Below are positions 43,612-54,368 of a stretch of 64,000 nt of DNA, one piece after another. The translations under genes and the position numbers were made by a program. The stretch comes from Petrolisthes cinctipes (Eukaryota > Arthropoda > Malacostraca > Decapoda > Porcellanidae): positions 1,577,501-1,641,500 of the forward strand of contig JAWQEG010000259.1 of assembly GCA_033782935.1 (NCBI GenBank). Direction: 5' to 3'. The notes below the pieces were generated by a model. It was not told the origin of the DNA. It ran no database searches and saw only the letters and a list, made by a program, of their open reading frames with translations. How positions within the stretch are numbered: the stretch's first letter is position 1; each line of letters opens with the position of its first letter.

Positions 43612-44209
43612 GTCCCGTCACATCATCCCAGACCTCATCCACATCTTGTACAGCTTCATACTCATCCCCATTCTTCACGTGTACATATGGTGAAAGAGAA
43701 TATATAATAAATTACATTGTTACGGAATTCTTGTGTATTCATTTTCCAAACAATTATTAACTAAGATGAGTGACAGGAGATATTATTACACAGGATATCT
43801 GGATCCTAGTGTCCTCCTTCATCCCCTCGGGATTACATTACCTGAGCGAGGGCCATAGCCCTAACTCAGAAGACTTGAATAAGGGGGGGGGGGGGGGAAT
43901 GGGGGGGGGAGGAAAAGGGGGGGGGGGAGTATCCATGGGAACCTCCCCCCTCCTCTCCTAGACCCGAACCCTCGAGTCTAACTATAAAGACTTTATGTGT
44001 AACAATTCTGGTCTATAACAGAATGGTCTACGGTTTTATGGTATACGCTACTTCTCCCCCACCACGGCGTTTCACCTAGCCAGTGTCGGGAGGGGCGTTA
44101 GCTGCTGCCTCACCGGGCTCGGTTACCTTTCCTGCCCTCCGCTCTCAACCACTCTTAACTAGCACGTGATTGCCTCCACCTCACCTCCCACCTACCGCAT
44201 CGCATGCTT
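43612..44209 (+). other. DIRS-1 3' region with G-rich runs
   Basis: Non-coding. Contains an AATAAA-type signal (ATATAATAAATT near 43703) and long G runs (43885-43930) that match C runs in DIRS-2 near 53085-53107. Confidence 0.6.
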
Positions 44210-44310
44210 AGCAACCAGCTGTACTGGTTTCACTATACCAATAATAGTGCATTTGTCGCGGCTTCTAGCCGCTTAAATTGTATTTATTGGTTTGTGAAAC
44301 CAGTACAGCT
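44210..44310 (+). repeat. DIRS-1 internal complementary region
   Basis: It reads AGCAACCAGCTGTACTGG... then CACTATACCAATA, the complement of the left outer end. It then reads ATAGTGCATTTGTCGCGGC..., the complement of the right outer end. In the DIRS model this segment templates completion of the two ends and circle formation. Confidence 0.88.
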
Positions 44311-44364
44311 TCTACTGTCCCACCCACCTCCCGATGCGGCAGACACTCACTTCTTTCTCATTGG

Positions 44365-44624
44365 AGTGGACGAGCGGTATTCAGCGGAGGAGGGGCTTAA
44401 TACCTCACCTCACCACCTCCAGGTGGCTCCACTATCAGTACAGCGCCAGATTTGAATTTTTATTTACTTCTGATGAACGTCACGGAATTGACCCTTCCAA
44501 CCCAGATTATGCCTACACGGGGCCTGGGCTTGTGAAGGGGCCTATTCTATAGCAACCAGCTGTACTGGTTTCACAAACCAATAAATACAATTTAAGCGGC
44601 TAGAAGCCGCGACAAATGCACTAT
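44365..44624 (+). repeat. DIRS-1 right inverted terminal repeat and end extension
   Basis: 44365-44563 is the inverted copy of the left repeat. The last about 55 bp (to GCGACAAATGCACTAT) are right-end specific and are matched only by the internal complementary region. Confidence 0.88.
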
Positions 44625-45514
44625 TATAGACAGGTACCGTATATAATCGACTCGACAAACTTACTATGAATTCAGCATATTATAACTTTAATGATTATCA
44701 TTTATTATAGTTACAATATTGGTTTCCATATAAAGTAAAGTAGATATTGGGTCGCAAGTTATGATACACACATGAAAAAAATAATCTATGTTAGACTACA
44801 TCGTGAATATGGCTTCTTGAATATATTGTATATTGCCACAATTGGGTAATAATTGCTCCATTAGCGTGCACCTTTTGATAAAATAGTGATGTAACCTGTA
44901 AGTAAGAATAAACTATTTTGTGCCACAAGATCTTTCGGAATCAGTCACTGGTAATGTAGACCCAAACTACTGTAGTTGGCATATTTGTTTTGGTTAGTAA
45001 CTGATTCCTCAAAAATCAAATTGGTTTTATATTTTGCACAATATAATTTACTCATACATATCGGTTATATAATTATATTTAATGGTGCACACTGATGTAG
45101 CCATTATTACCTTAATTTTTGCTATATGACGTACTGTACATTGACGAGTGGAAAGCTGTAAGAGTTGGATGTCATGTGCTGTACCCCCCAAAAGTATAGC
45201 TAAAATAATGTGCTGTACAATTTGCCACACCAGACGATGGTCATGACACGTGATGCGTCAGGTGGCAAAAAAGTTTTGCTCATTTCGCCATCCATCGTAC
45301 CACCCATTAACGATAGCGTTAGGAGCTACAAGTACACCCACGGATTATCGTACTGACGCCACACTCCGAACCATAAAACCGTGACCAGTAACACCGAAGC
45401 ACATAGTATAGTGGCCCCTGTATGGTTTGAGCTATAGTAAGTGCTTCATTTTTAAATGTAACGAGTTCATGATTCATAGTGAGGTTGACAAGGCATCAAT
45501 ACATCAATACCTTA
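44625..45514. other. AT-rich stretch, no gene seen
   Basis: No supported gene, RNA or repeat; possibly part of the IR gene's upstream intron. Confidence 0.45.
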
Positions 45515-45707
45515 GTCCGTGGGTGTACACTCATGATACGTAATCCCTGACCAGAGACGAACGACAGGCACCACACATCCATACCCTGCATTCGAACTCA
45601 GCCTCTATATGTGTACTGGGTAGGGAAATGAGCAATACCAGGCGATTCGAAGCTTTCTGCTCCTCACACTCTGGTCAGAAATTATGTATCACGAGTGTAC
45701 AGTCCCA
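45515..45707. mobile_element. MITE of about 190 bp
   Basis: Left arm GTCCGTGGGTGTACACTCAT plus GATACGTAATCCCTGACCAG (45515-45556) pairs imperfectly with right arm CTGGTCAGAAATTATGTATC plus ACGAGTGTACAGTCCCATA (45669-45709). Non-coding core. Confidence 0.65.
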
Positions 45708-45892
45708 TATCTACCTCCACATTTTCTTTAGTGTATCATCACTTGTTACCTAATAACAGTATTCGATGGCAGCCATTACTCTCTTACAAATAATTACAAT
45801 AGTTTAAAACATTATGTATAAAATTTAGGAGAGGATTTATGAGCATTAACAGTTTTAAGGCCTTCAGCATGCAACTCGAATTAAAAACTAAC

Positions 45893-46594
45893 GATTAATT
45901 AATTAATTGATTAATAGATGCCACTAGGCATCTAACGACGTAACAGCTAGGGTCATATACCGCCCAACATTATATTAAATTCAAAGGATTTTGACATATG
46001 GTCATCTATACAATTAATAAAATATTTACACACATTAGCGAGGCTTCATTACTAAAATAACCTGATTAACTTAAGTAAAATATTTAAGAGAATCAAAATT
46101 AAAAACATTGAACTATCTAAATAAAAGAAGCCATAAAAATGATAAAATTCACTATTTGTGTAGGAGACCAGCCTCCTCCACAAAGGAGTGGGTGCTCCCT
46201 CCCACACTGCAAGCCTCCTCCCCAAGCACTTGGGAGAGACTGTAAGAACCGTCACCCACCCGGTATCTGGAGAGGTGCCTACGACACGGGTCTCCAAGGT
46301 TAGGACATTCCACAAGATGCCGCACTGTCAAAGGGACAAGACAATCATCACAGTAGGGAAGGGGTGCCCTCTCTATTAAAAATCCATGAGTAAAACGTGA
46401 GTGGCCAATGCAGAGACGGGCAAGAGCCGTCTCCTACTGGCGGGACAGGCCGCTGTAGCTCCACAGACTCAGGCGCTGGCGGATGCCATGGAGCTTGTTA
46501 GTCCCGACGGTGTCCCATTTGTCCTGCCTGCAGGAACGAACGGCAGCATCTAGGTAGGGTCGAAGGTCTAAAGCAGGTACGGGATGACACCTAA
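45893..46594 (-). mobile_element. Jockey 3' end (J5) with RT C-terminus and (ATCA/ATTA)n tail
   Basis: Minus-strand coding blocks read DAAVRSCRQDKWDTVGTNKL, LARLCIGHSRFTHGFL, then CDDCLVPLTVRHLVECPNLG and VGDGSYSLSQVLGEEACSV. These are the C-terminal Cys/His end of Jockey ORF2. The 3' UTR (GTTGGGCGGTATATGACCC) and an AATTAATTAATT-like tail follow at 45893-45960. It may be the 3' end of the same copy as J3 (48.7-50.8 kb). Confidence 0.78.
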
Positions 46595-46918
46595 GGGGAG
46601 GTGGCCGAGTGGTTAGTGTACTGGACTCGTAATCTAACAATCGGGAGATCGATCCTCTCAGGTGAGGGCCTGAGAATATTTATTCTCCCGATTTGAGTTT
46701 CAGGCACTAACTATAAGGCCACCGAACGTCGTAAAACACCCTCGCTGGTACCATAACAGCTGCAGTATTTGGGAATAACCTTTCCTTCCCTCCCTCTGTC
46801 GCTGGGTACCAGTTCTGAAGTCGTGACGTGTGTGTGTGAGTAACAATTGACCTGGGCCACGCTAATGGGCTTGATGAAGCTTATGTACAGTGTCGAACAA
46901 ATAATAATAAAAAAAAAG
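46595..46918 (+). mobile_element. tRNA-derived SINE, copy S1
   Basis: The head GGGGAGGTGGCCGAGTGG then TTAGTGTACTGGACTCG carries a box A (about 46601-46622) and GAGATCGATCCTC a box B (46645-46657), resembling a tRNA for Ser or Thr with DGAGTGG box A. The body is shared with S2 at 23.1-23.4 kb and ends AATAATAATAAAAAAAAA. It is inserted beside or in Jockey J5. Confidence 0.8.
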
Positions 46919-47057
46919 GCCGTGACCCAACAATATGTGTATATGTGGCCACGATGTTCCAGGAGCTACTCAAGCCACTCAAGGATGTCCAACACTAGGA
47001 GATGGGAAAAATTCAAATTGCCCAAGGCCTGAAATAAAAAAAAAAAAAAAAAAAAAA
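46919..47057 (+). other. Short A-tailed retroposed segment
   Basis: About 120 bp ending AAATAAAAAAAA with 21 A (47036-47057). Either a distal part of the SINE or a separate retroposed fragment. Confidence 0.4.
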
Positions 47058-47065
47058 TAGTAGAG

Positions 47066-47560
47066 TGTACCGGTTATAACTACATATAAATTACATATAA
47101 TATACCTACATATAGGTAGTGAGTCATACACCATGTACCCTCACATGATCGCTCAAACTAGCTGACCTAGACATAAACGGGTCCATTGGAACCAAGCTTC
47201 CTCAGCAATAAGTGACGTTACAAGTCACGAGGTACAACACAGAGAGCTCCAAAGTGCGCTCCTATATGGTAGTATGCTAGAGATACCCGATCGCTACACA
47301 AGGGGTCTCATAGCCATCTCTCTCTCTTTAAAGTTAGCCCCTAAGTCTAACTTAACCCTTTTGTGAATCTGTACTACCACTTGAGTTATTAATAAAATCT
47401 TGTTAAACAAAGACAAGGTGTGCTAACTCTCCATACCATAATAATCACATAACCTATTCTAAAAATATACTCTGAAGAGACAACAGCCAGCCACGACAAC
47501 AACTACAGATTTATGTACATGACCCCGCTCGCACTAGCACATATTTGGTGGCAGCAGTGG
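47066..47560 (+). mobile_element. Possible LTR with primer-binding site
   Basis: The block starts TGTACCGG and ends ...TAGCACA (47541). It contains an AATAAA (TTAATAAAATC near 47392) and is followed by TTTGGTGGCAGCAGTGGGAT, the sequence commonly seen at the end of an LTR and start of the leader in Gypsy-type elements. The internal region is lost; LINE sequence follows at once. Confidence 0.4.
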
Positions 47561-48735
47561 GATAAAAAATATACATCGCATTATTTTCTTTTGCAGCACG
47601 ATGATTTTACTTAGGAAGGAAGGCCATGTACTTGCCCAAACAGATACACAATAGTTTAGATGAGGGTAGCACAGTGTATAATAAATATTAATCATGGCTT
47701 CTGTTGTAAGGTCATTACGGATTTTGTACAGGACTCCACACATTTTTTATAACTTTGAGCATACTTCATCTATGTGGTACTTCCAGTTGAGGTGTTCATC
47801 TATTCTAACTCCAAGAAATTTTACATTATTTACATGTTTAATAGTTTCCCTTTCTAGCAATAATGGTGGCATCTGGTTCATTAGAGATCTGTTTTGGAAG
47901 AGAATATAATTAATTTTAGAGATATTGAGTTTTAATTTGTTTGACTGAATCCAATTGTATATAAATTTTAATTCAGTTGTCAAGTTGGAATGCAATGTGT
48001 TAATGTTTTTATCAGCTAGCAGAAGGTTTGTATCATCTGTGTATATAACATACTTAAATTTGGTGCTTGCATTTGTAAGATCGTTTATGTAAATGAGGAA
48101 AAGCAGTGGTCCCAAAACAGATCCCTGAGGTACCCCTTTCAGTATAGATTTATAAGGAGAATATTTAAGATTGTAATAAACAGATTGTACTCTGTTAGTT
48201 AGATAATTTTCAAATAAATTTAAAGGTGCATCACGTATCCCCAAATGCTCCATTTTGTTTAGCAAAATTTTGTGATCCAGTGTATCAAAAGCTTTTGACA
48301 AATCAATAAATACGCCAGCTACATGATACTTTTCTTCTAACATTTTGTATACATTGGTGACAAATTGTAATACAGCTGATTCTGTTGAAAGATTATTTCT
48401 AAATCTATGCTGTTGTTCTGATAAAAGATTATTATATTCTAGGTAATTCATGAGTCTAGCAGCGATACATTTTTCAAAAATGTTACTAAAAGCTGGGAGT
48501 ACTGATATCGGGCAATAGTTATTCAAGTCACTTTTAAGGCCTTTTTTGTGTACTGGGATGACTTTTGCTTTCTTAAGCTGATCAGGGAAGGTGCCAGTTC
48601 TAAGTGATAGGTTAATGATATGAGCCAATGGTATGGAAATTATTGAGGATGAGTGTTTTAGGATTTTAGGTGGTATGTCATCATAACCTGAAGCTGTTAG
48701 TTTTAGGTTATCAAGATTTTGCTTCATAGTAGGAC
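47534..48735 (-). pseudogene. Second LINE, reverse transcriptase fragment (CR1/Jockey-superclade RT)
   Basis: The minus-strand RT reads SGYDDIPPKILKHSS, KKAKVIPVHKKG, YCPISVLPAFSNIFEKCI, GVFIDLSKAFDTLDH, GVPQGSVLGPLLFLIYINDL and YVIYTDDTNLLL, then FLGVRIDEHLNWKYHI. It is clearly different from the Jockey RT elsewhere in the window. One in-frame TAA (47747-47749) interrupts before the C-terminal part (VLYKIRNDLTTEAM, 47534-47743). It is 5'-truncated at about 48735 and joined in frame to Jockey endonuclease. Confidence 0.8.
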
Positions 48736-49009
48736 TATGAAAATATGTCACATCTCCTGTATTTAAAACCCCTAATCTCTCATCCTCAATAAAACGAGCC
48801 AATAAAACACCCCTCGGATTAACTGAACTGTCACCCCGAAGAGGATGACGATCATTAAAATCACCCAATAAAATAAAGGGAGAGGGAAGACAGTTGAGAT
48901 CACCCTTCTCAACTGTAACACTGGGAGGAAGGTATAAATAGCACACAGTGTTGGGGCGGTCTATAAAAACCTTAACTGCAACAGCCTGAAGCGGAGTGTC
49001 AAGCTCCAA
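47747..49009 (-). pseudogene. Chimeric ORF: Jockey endonuclease fused to another LINE's RT, 420 codons
   Basis: The first about 90 codons are the Jockey endonuclease C-terminal half (ELDTPLQAVAVKVFIDRPNT, FILLGDFNDRHPLRGDSS, GVLLARFIEDERLGVLNTGD). From about 48735 on, the frame is RT of a different LINE (MKQNLDNLKLTASGYDD...) ending with SKL. In J1 the same endonuclease point continues as GTFTAINISHCS, so the switch is an insertion junction. It kept frame by chance. RT motifs are intact in the fused part but the endonuclease lacks its N-terminal half. Confidence 0.8.
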
Positions 49010-50756
49010 GCTCGTGCATTAAACATCACGTCGATCTAGGATGGCTGAGCCACCATGGTGACCCTGCCCTTCAAAGGAATTGGTATAAAATGCAGAGTAT
49101 ACAAGAGGATTGGCAGGAATGGAGTCCCCAAGTATTGTCTTTTAAAGATACGCAGGGTAAGAAGAACGCGCAGTACCTCCCAAGAGGCATGCAAGCCACG
49201 GCATTTCCATTGAAGGACTTTGAACTGAACTGTGTTACTATAATACGGACTTTTGGGAAGTCTAACGGAGGGACTTCCCACTACCACCTTGACCAGAGGT
49301 TTTACTCAAACGACAAGTTTTCTCTAATCCTGGGCCACTAGAAGAAGAGCAAACCTGAGGAGTAGTACTTGGGGCAGTAATTGGGACCAGTACACGAGTC
49401 CCTGAAGCACCTGATATGTTAGAATAAGGTGAATGGAGATGAGCAGGGATATTCTTTGAAATAATCACATTGGTATTGTCCTGTATAGTAGTGATATCAC
49501 TGACACAGGCAGATACATCTACATCCATAAGGCAGGTAGAAGAATCACTCCACTGCTCGAGCGGAAGAGAATTCGTATCTTTTGAAATCACGACAACCGA
49601 GGTATCCACATTCACTTCACGCCCTTGCCAGGGGCAACATCTGTTGAATCAAGAAACTCATCAGAGCCACGAGAACGTTTCTGGGGGATTGAGAAATATT
49701 TATAGTGCAAGGAAGAACGTCCATGGAGTCAAGTGTCTCAGAGGAACACGAAGACGCCTCTGTTGCAATTTAGTTGCCTTAGGTTTCCTTTTTGGAGAGG
49801 GTGTGGCAGCATGAACCTCTACCACATAAACACCTATAGTCAAAGTGTGAGAGTTATCATCAAGGAAGTTTCACTAGAATGAATACCTGATACGGTTTCC
49901 AAGACAGAGAAGCTTTTATGTAGTAAAACCGGAGAAACGTTCTCACCAGAGTAAGAAGCAGCTATTTCTTGGGAGAGGTGAGAATTAGATGTTGTCGACT
50001 TGGAATGATGAGGGGCGAAGGGAGGAGGCGTATGTCCTAACACCACCAACCTTCTTTGGCCTGAAGTTGAGTTGCCGTCAGGCACTACCAATGCTGATGA
50101 ATTGGGTGTTAGCCATGTGGAGGATATCCATCTTACATTGGCGAGAACGTAGGAAGTGAGCATCCCTGCAGTAAAACTAGTAACTCTCTGACTGACACGC
50201 AGAAGTAGGATGTGAGGCAAGAGCAGAACAATTACCACACCGTGAACGGTTTGTGCAGTTCCTCCTCCCATTACCAAACTCATAACAGCAAAAACACTGT
50301 ACTGGACGCTCAACAAAATGCTTCACCTCTAAAGAGGTGGGGTTGATGTTAATGCGATCTGGGATATTCGTACCATAGAAAGTGAGGATGATCATATTTT
50401 TACTGCCTTTCATCTTTGTTACTCGCTGGACACTATCTAGGCACATAGCAAAAATGTCCTCTTCTGAGAATTCATACAGGTCCTCATTGTATATAGGCCA
50501 CTTGCTATAATCAAATGTTTGCTGTGGTTTGATGGATTCAAACATGCCATCTGAAGGACAAGGAAGATTGAGGAACATCATGGTCTGTGTAAGATCTTTG
50601 GCTCCGAATAAAGCACCCTTACAGTACTTTTACCAGATCACTAGAAACATGGATGAGGTTACCATTGCCCTCCCTGTAGTAATCCACAATCCAAAAAGGC
50701 GTAGGAATGCGACGCTCCTTAGGGACATGCTCTACAGAGTCATCGAAGGTGTTGAC
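48736..50756 (-). mobile_element. Jockey copy J3 (3' part of the outer nest)
   Basis: The minus-strand copy reads from ORF1 (VEHVPKERRIPTPFW near 50700) through the zinc knuckle to the endonuclease at 49287-48736. Its 5' remainder is at 60646-61034. The two pieces are separated by the inserted J4 copy, with ATCGAAGGTGTTG on the left and ATCGAAGATATGTG on the right as diverged target duplication. Confidence 0.78.
49036..50740 (-). pseudogene. Jockey ORF1 and endonuclease N-terminus remnants of J3
   Basis: 50177-50581 encodes MMFLNLPCPSDGMFESI and NMIILTFYGTNIPDR, then the zinc knuckle CFCCYEFGNGRRNCTNRSRC and a second CGNC...H...C cluster. 49262-49615 gives the Ser/Thr-rich part. 49036-49287 gives VLQWKCRGLHASW, the start of the endonuclease, with the CLQE region damaged. 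Several frameshifts. Confidence 0.75.
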
Positions 50757-52392
50757 CCCCCCCCCCCCCCAACAGGAAACGCCTTGACATGTTGGGGGGG
50801 CTTGTGTGTCTCTGAGACCTGGCGAGCTAGACAAGAGGGGGCTCCGGCCCCTGCTCTGCCCCGATTTCGGGGAGAGAGGGCTTCCCATACTAATAAGGTC
50901 GCCAGTGAGAGACCAAACTCAATGATTCCCATGCAATAGGCTGCCAGTACGAGCCAACAATGCTACCCTCCGGAGGGACCGCCATCTATGGGCCGTCCTA
51001 TGTTGGATGGTTGGTTGTCTGGGCCGGGAGATGTTGGGGAAGGGGGTCTCAGCACCATTGTGGGCAAACTTTCGAGCCATTGATGCAGCTTTTTAAAACG
51101 AGTGGCCCCGTAGGAGAAGAGGTACCCTGCCCACGGCGACCAGCGCTCGGTCCCCTCATCTGCCCGGTAGGTAGTAGCTCTTGGCTCCTGGGGGCATTAT
51201 AATATAACAATATCATATGAATAACGAAAACATTCTTTCTTTTCCTCGAGTGGTGGTCGACCAGGCCCTCGAGACATCACTCTCTGGCCGTGGTGGTATG
51301 CAGAAGAATGCATATAAGAGTAGATCCAGCAGGTCGGGTGTTGTGTCGACGAACCCTTTTAGCGGTTTGGACACGTTAATGTTAACGAATGTACTTGCAT
51401 CCCTTTCCTATGGCGCTATCCACTCCATTTTTAAGTGTTTTCGAGTGGTTCTTCGTGTTCGAATCACTTATGACAGTGACTGTAGGTCTAAACGGTGCTA
51501 TATTACCTTTAATACAAATGCTGCTGCCAAAGCAGCTTTAGAGGCAAAAGATTCTCTGATTGTGGGGGATACTCACTGCAAAGTTCAGATGATGCGGTCC
51601 ACAAATGTAGTCGACAGTGACAATGACTACTGCCCTAACATCTTTGATGACACTGTAGAGCATGTCCCTAAGAAACCTAAGGTTCCTACATCCTTTTGGT
51701 TTGTGACTTACTACAGGGTTGGACGTGGTAACCTTATCCATGCTTCACGGTATCTGGAGAAAGAAATTTGATTACTACCAATGGGTCACATAAAAAAATA
51801 CAGTAAGGGTGATTTAATCAGAGCCAAAGATCTTACACAGGCCATGATGCTCCTCAATCTCTCCTGTCCTTCTGATAGCATGTTTGAATCCATCAAACCA
51901 AATCGAACATTTAATTATAGCAAGGGGCGTATATATAATGAGGACCTGTATGAATTCTCAGAAAAGGATATTCTCGCTATGTGCCCAGATAGTGTCCAAC
52001 GAGTATCAAAGATGAAGGGCAGTAAGAATATGATCATCCTCACTTTCTATGGCTCGCATATCCCAGATTGAATTAACATTAACCCCACCTTTTTTGAGGT
52101 GAAGCCTTTTGTTAAGCATCCTTTGCAGTGATTCTGTTGTTATGAGTTTGGTCATGGGAGGAGGAACTGCAACAACCGTTCCCGGTGTGGTAATTGTTCT
52201 GCTCTTGACTCGCCTGTGTCAGTGATACCACTGCTGTACAGGACAATACCAATGTAATTGTTTCATCTACCTTCACCTTCTTCTAAAATATCAGATGCTT
52301 CAGGAACTCGTCTACGGGTCCCAATTACTGCCACAACTACTACTCCTCAGGTTCGCTCTTCTTCTAGTGGCCCACCCAGGATTAGACAAAAC
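50757..52392 (+). mobile_element. Jockey copy J4 (5' part), inserted head-to-head in J3
   Basis: It starts at a run of about 16 C (50757), continues with the 5' UTR shared with J2, then ORF1 from ATG 51217. It ends where DIRS-2 begins (52393), within the ...GPPRIRQN segment before the endonuclease. Its 3' part is 59864-60645. ORF1 lost a stretch near 52215. Confidence 0.8.
51217..52150 (+). pseudogene. Jockey ORF1 of J4, best-preserved N-terminal copy
   Basis: The ATG opens MNNENILSFPRVVVDQALET. Next come TNVLASLSYGAIHSIFKCF, VLRVRITYDSDC and CYITFNTNAAAKAALEAKDS, an RRM-like alpha/beta pattern expected of ORF1 RNA-binding proteins. A TGA at 51769-51771 is in frame; the same frame resumes to a second stop at 52069-52071. 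Zinc-knuckle sequence follows to about 52200. Confidence 0.78.
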
Positions 52393-52439
52393 TAGTGCAT
52401 TTGTCGCGGCTTCTAGCCGCTTAAATTGTATTTATTGGT

Positions 52440-52652
52440 TGTGAAACCAGCACAGCTGGATTGCTATAGAATACGCCCCTTCTCAAGCCCAGGCCCCGTA
52501 TAGGCATAATCTGGGTTGGAAGGGTTTATTCCGTGACGATCATCAGAAGTAAATAAAAATTCAAATCTGGCGCTGTACTGATAGTGGAGCCACCTGGTGG
52601 TTACGTGGTGAGGTATTAAGCCCCTCCTCCGCTGAATACCGCTCGGTCACTC
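52440..52652 (-). repeat. DIRS-2 inverted terminal repeat (element right end)
   Basis: Pairs with 59643-59850. By eye about three differences: TTTATT against TCTATT, and GGTTACG against GGTGGCG. Confidence 0.85.
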
Positions 52653-52705
52653 CAATGAGAAAGAAAGTGAATGCCTGCCGCATCGGGAGGTGGGTGGGAC
52701 AGTCA

Positions 52706-52811
52706 AAGCTGTGCTGGTTTCACAACCAATAAATACAATTTAAGCGGCTAGAAGCCGCGACAAATGCACTATTATTGGTATAGTGAAACCAGCACAGCTG
52801 GATTGCTATGC
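52706..52811 (-). repeat. DIRS-2 internal complementary region
   Basis: Carries the joined complements of both DIRS-2 ends, including the DIRS-2-specific CCAGCACAGCTGGATT variant. Confidence 0.85.
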
Positions 52812-53381
52812 ATGCGATGCGGTAGGTTGGAGGTGAGGTGGAGGCAATCACGTGCTAGTTAAGAGTGGTTGAGAGCGGAGAGCAGGAAAGGTAACCGAGC
52901 CCGGTGAGGTAGAAGCTAAAGCACCTCCCAACACTGGCTAGGTGAGTAGCCGTGGTGGGGGTGTAGTAGCTTATCCCATATACCCGTAGACCATTCTGTT
53001 ATAGACCAGAATTGTTACACATAAAGTCTTTATAGGCAGACTCGAGGGTTCGGGTCTAGGAGAGATGAGGGGAGGTGACCAAGGCAACCCCCCCCCCTTT
53101 CCCCCCCTTATTCAAGTCCTCTGAGCTAGGGCTATTGCCATCGCTCAGGTAATGTGATCCCGAGGGGATGAAGGAGGACACTAGGATGCAGACATCCTGT
53201 GTAATAACATATCCTGTCACTCATCATAGTAAGGTAATTGTTTGGAAAATGAATACACAAGAATTCCGTAACAATGTAATTTATTTTTTCCGCACCATAT
53301 GTACACGTATGATAGAATGGGGATGAGCATGAATGAAGCTGTACAAGATGTGGATGAGGTATGGGATGATAGTGACGAGAC

Positions 53382-54368
53382 TTAAGTCGCCCGACCTTTT
53401 CTCTTCGGGCGGCCCCTCCCCCCCATGTGTCTCCCGCGGGGACCCTGGGGAATGGAGGGTGGAGTACCCATAGCCACACAGGGGGTAGGGGAGAGCGAGT
53501 GGAACAGGTACCTCGTCCTGAAGGAGGAAGTGGAAGTCCAACCCCCCAAATCCCTGACCCTCTCCACCGAGTGAGTCCTGAGGAAGGCGAGGGAGGCGGC
53601 CACGCCCCTAACGCTGTGAGCCCTCGGGGCGTGTCCGGGATCCTCGTTCTCTATCACTCAGCAGAGAAGGCGAGCGATTGACCTAGGGAAGAGAGGGTTA
53701 CCGGACCTAGAGTTGTAGAAGAGGTGGTCCGGAGAAGCCCCTCTCGTCGCCTCCATGTATGCTGAAAAGGCGTGGACTGGGCAGAGGGGGTGGAAACTTC
53801 CATCCCTCAGGAACGAGGGTACTGCGAGAGGGCCAATTCTGTCGTCAGCCTGCTCGTTCTTAGCTAGAAAAGCAGGAGAGGGGGAAGTGGTTAAGGAAGT
53901 AAGGTTAGGGCTTACGGAAGAAAAGGCTGTGTGACGGGTCAGGGCTGCCAACTGAGATGCCCTGTACCCTGTAGCTAAGGCGAGCAGGAAGAGAGCTTTC
54001 TGGAGGAGGTGACAAACCTCCAGAGGGACCCCCTCGAAGGTCAGGTAGGAAAGGACGCGGTGAAGGGACCAGGAGGGCGTCTGGGCCCGGTGAGGTGCGG
54101 TCCCCGCCCGAATCCCCATCCTCAGGAGAGAGAGAGGCCTCTCCGAAACCTTAATGTTAAAACCCAGGAGGAGGGGATCAGACAGGGCTGCGTGATGCGC
54201 AAGCACCGACGCCGGGGCCCTGTTGGTGGAATCGGCGAGCCACGTGAGGAATTCCAGGACTGTGTCCTCCGAGATGACCATGGAGGGGTGTCTTCGCAAA
54301 AAGTCCTGGAATCTTTTCCAGCACGATTCGTATTGTCGCACCGACGACTGACGATGAGCCCTCAACAT
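53382..54368 (-). pseudogene. DIRS-2 tyrosine recombinase, nonsense-interrupted
   Basis: Begins with the same ATGTTGA overlap (ATG at 54366-54368). Arg I (GYRASQ) is kept, but CGA has become TGA at 53658-53660, between the Arg I block and the HSVRG and Tyr blocks (GGWTSTSSFRTRYLF), which remain open in 53382-53657. The change is a C to T at a CpG, typical of decay. No catalytic enzyme can be made without readthrough. Confidence 0.88.

Larger units (their letters stand above)
37161..44624 (+). mobile_element. DIRS-1: DIRS-type tyrosine-recombinase retrotransposon, frames open
   Basis: The 7.46 kb element has near-identical inverted terminal repeats (37178-37383 and 44365-44563) and an internal complementary region (44210-44310) matching both outer ends joined. 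It carries a Gag-like gene, RT-RNase H with a methyltransferase-like tail, and a tyrosine recombinase. This is the DIRS layout; such elements integrate by recombinase action from a circular intermediate, without target duplication. Three introns interrupt gag/RT. All reading frames are open and catalytic residues are present. It lies in minus-strand IR gene flank or intron. Confidence 0.92.

Noticed and set aside
46595..46665. tRNA gene call
   Set aside because: Box A and box B are present, but the acceptor stem does not close and a SINE body follows that recurs at 23.1-23.4 kb; it is a SINE head.
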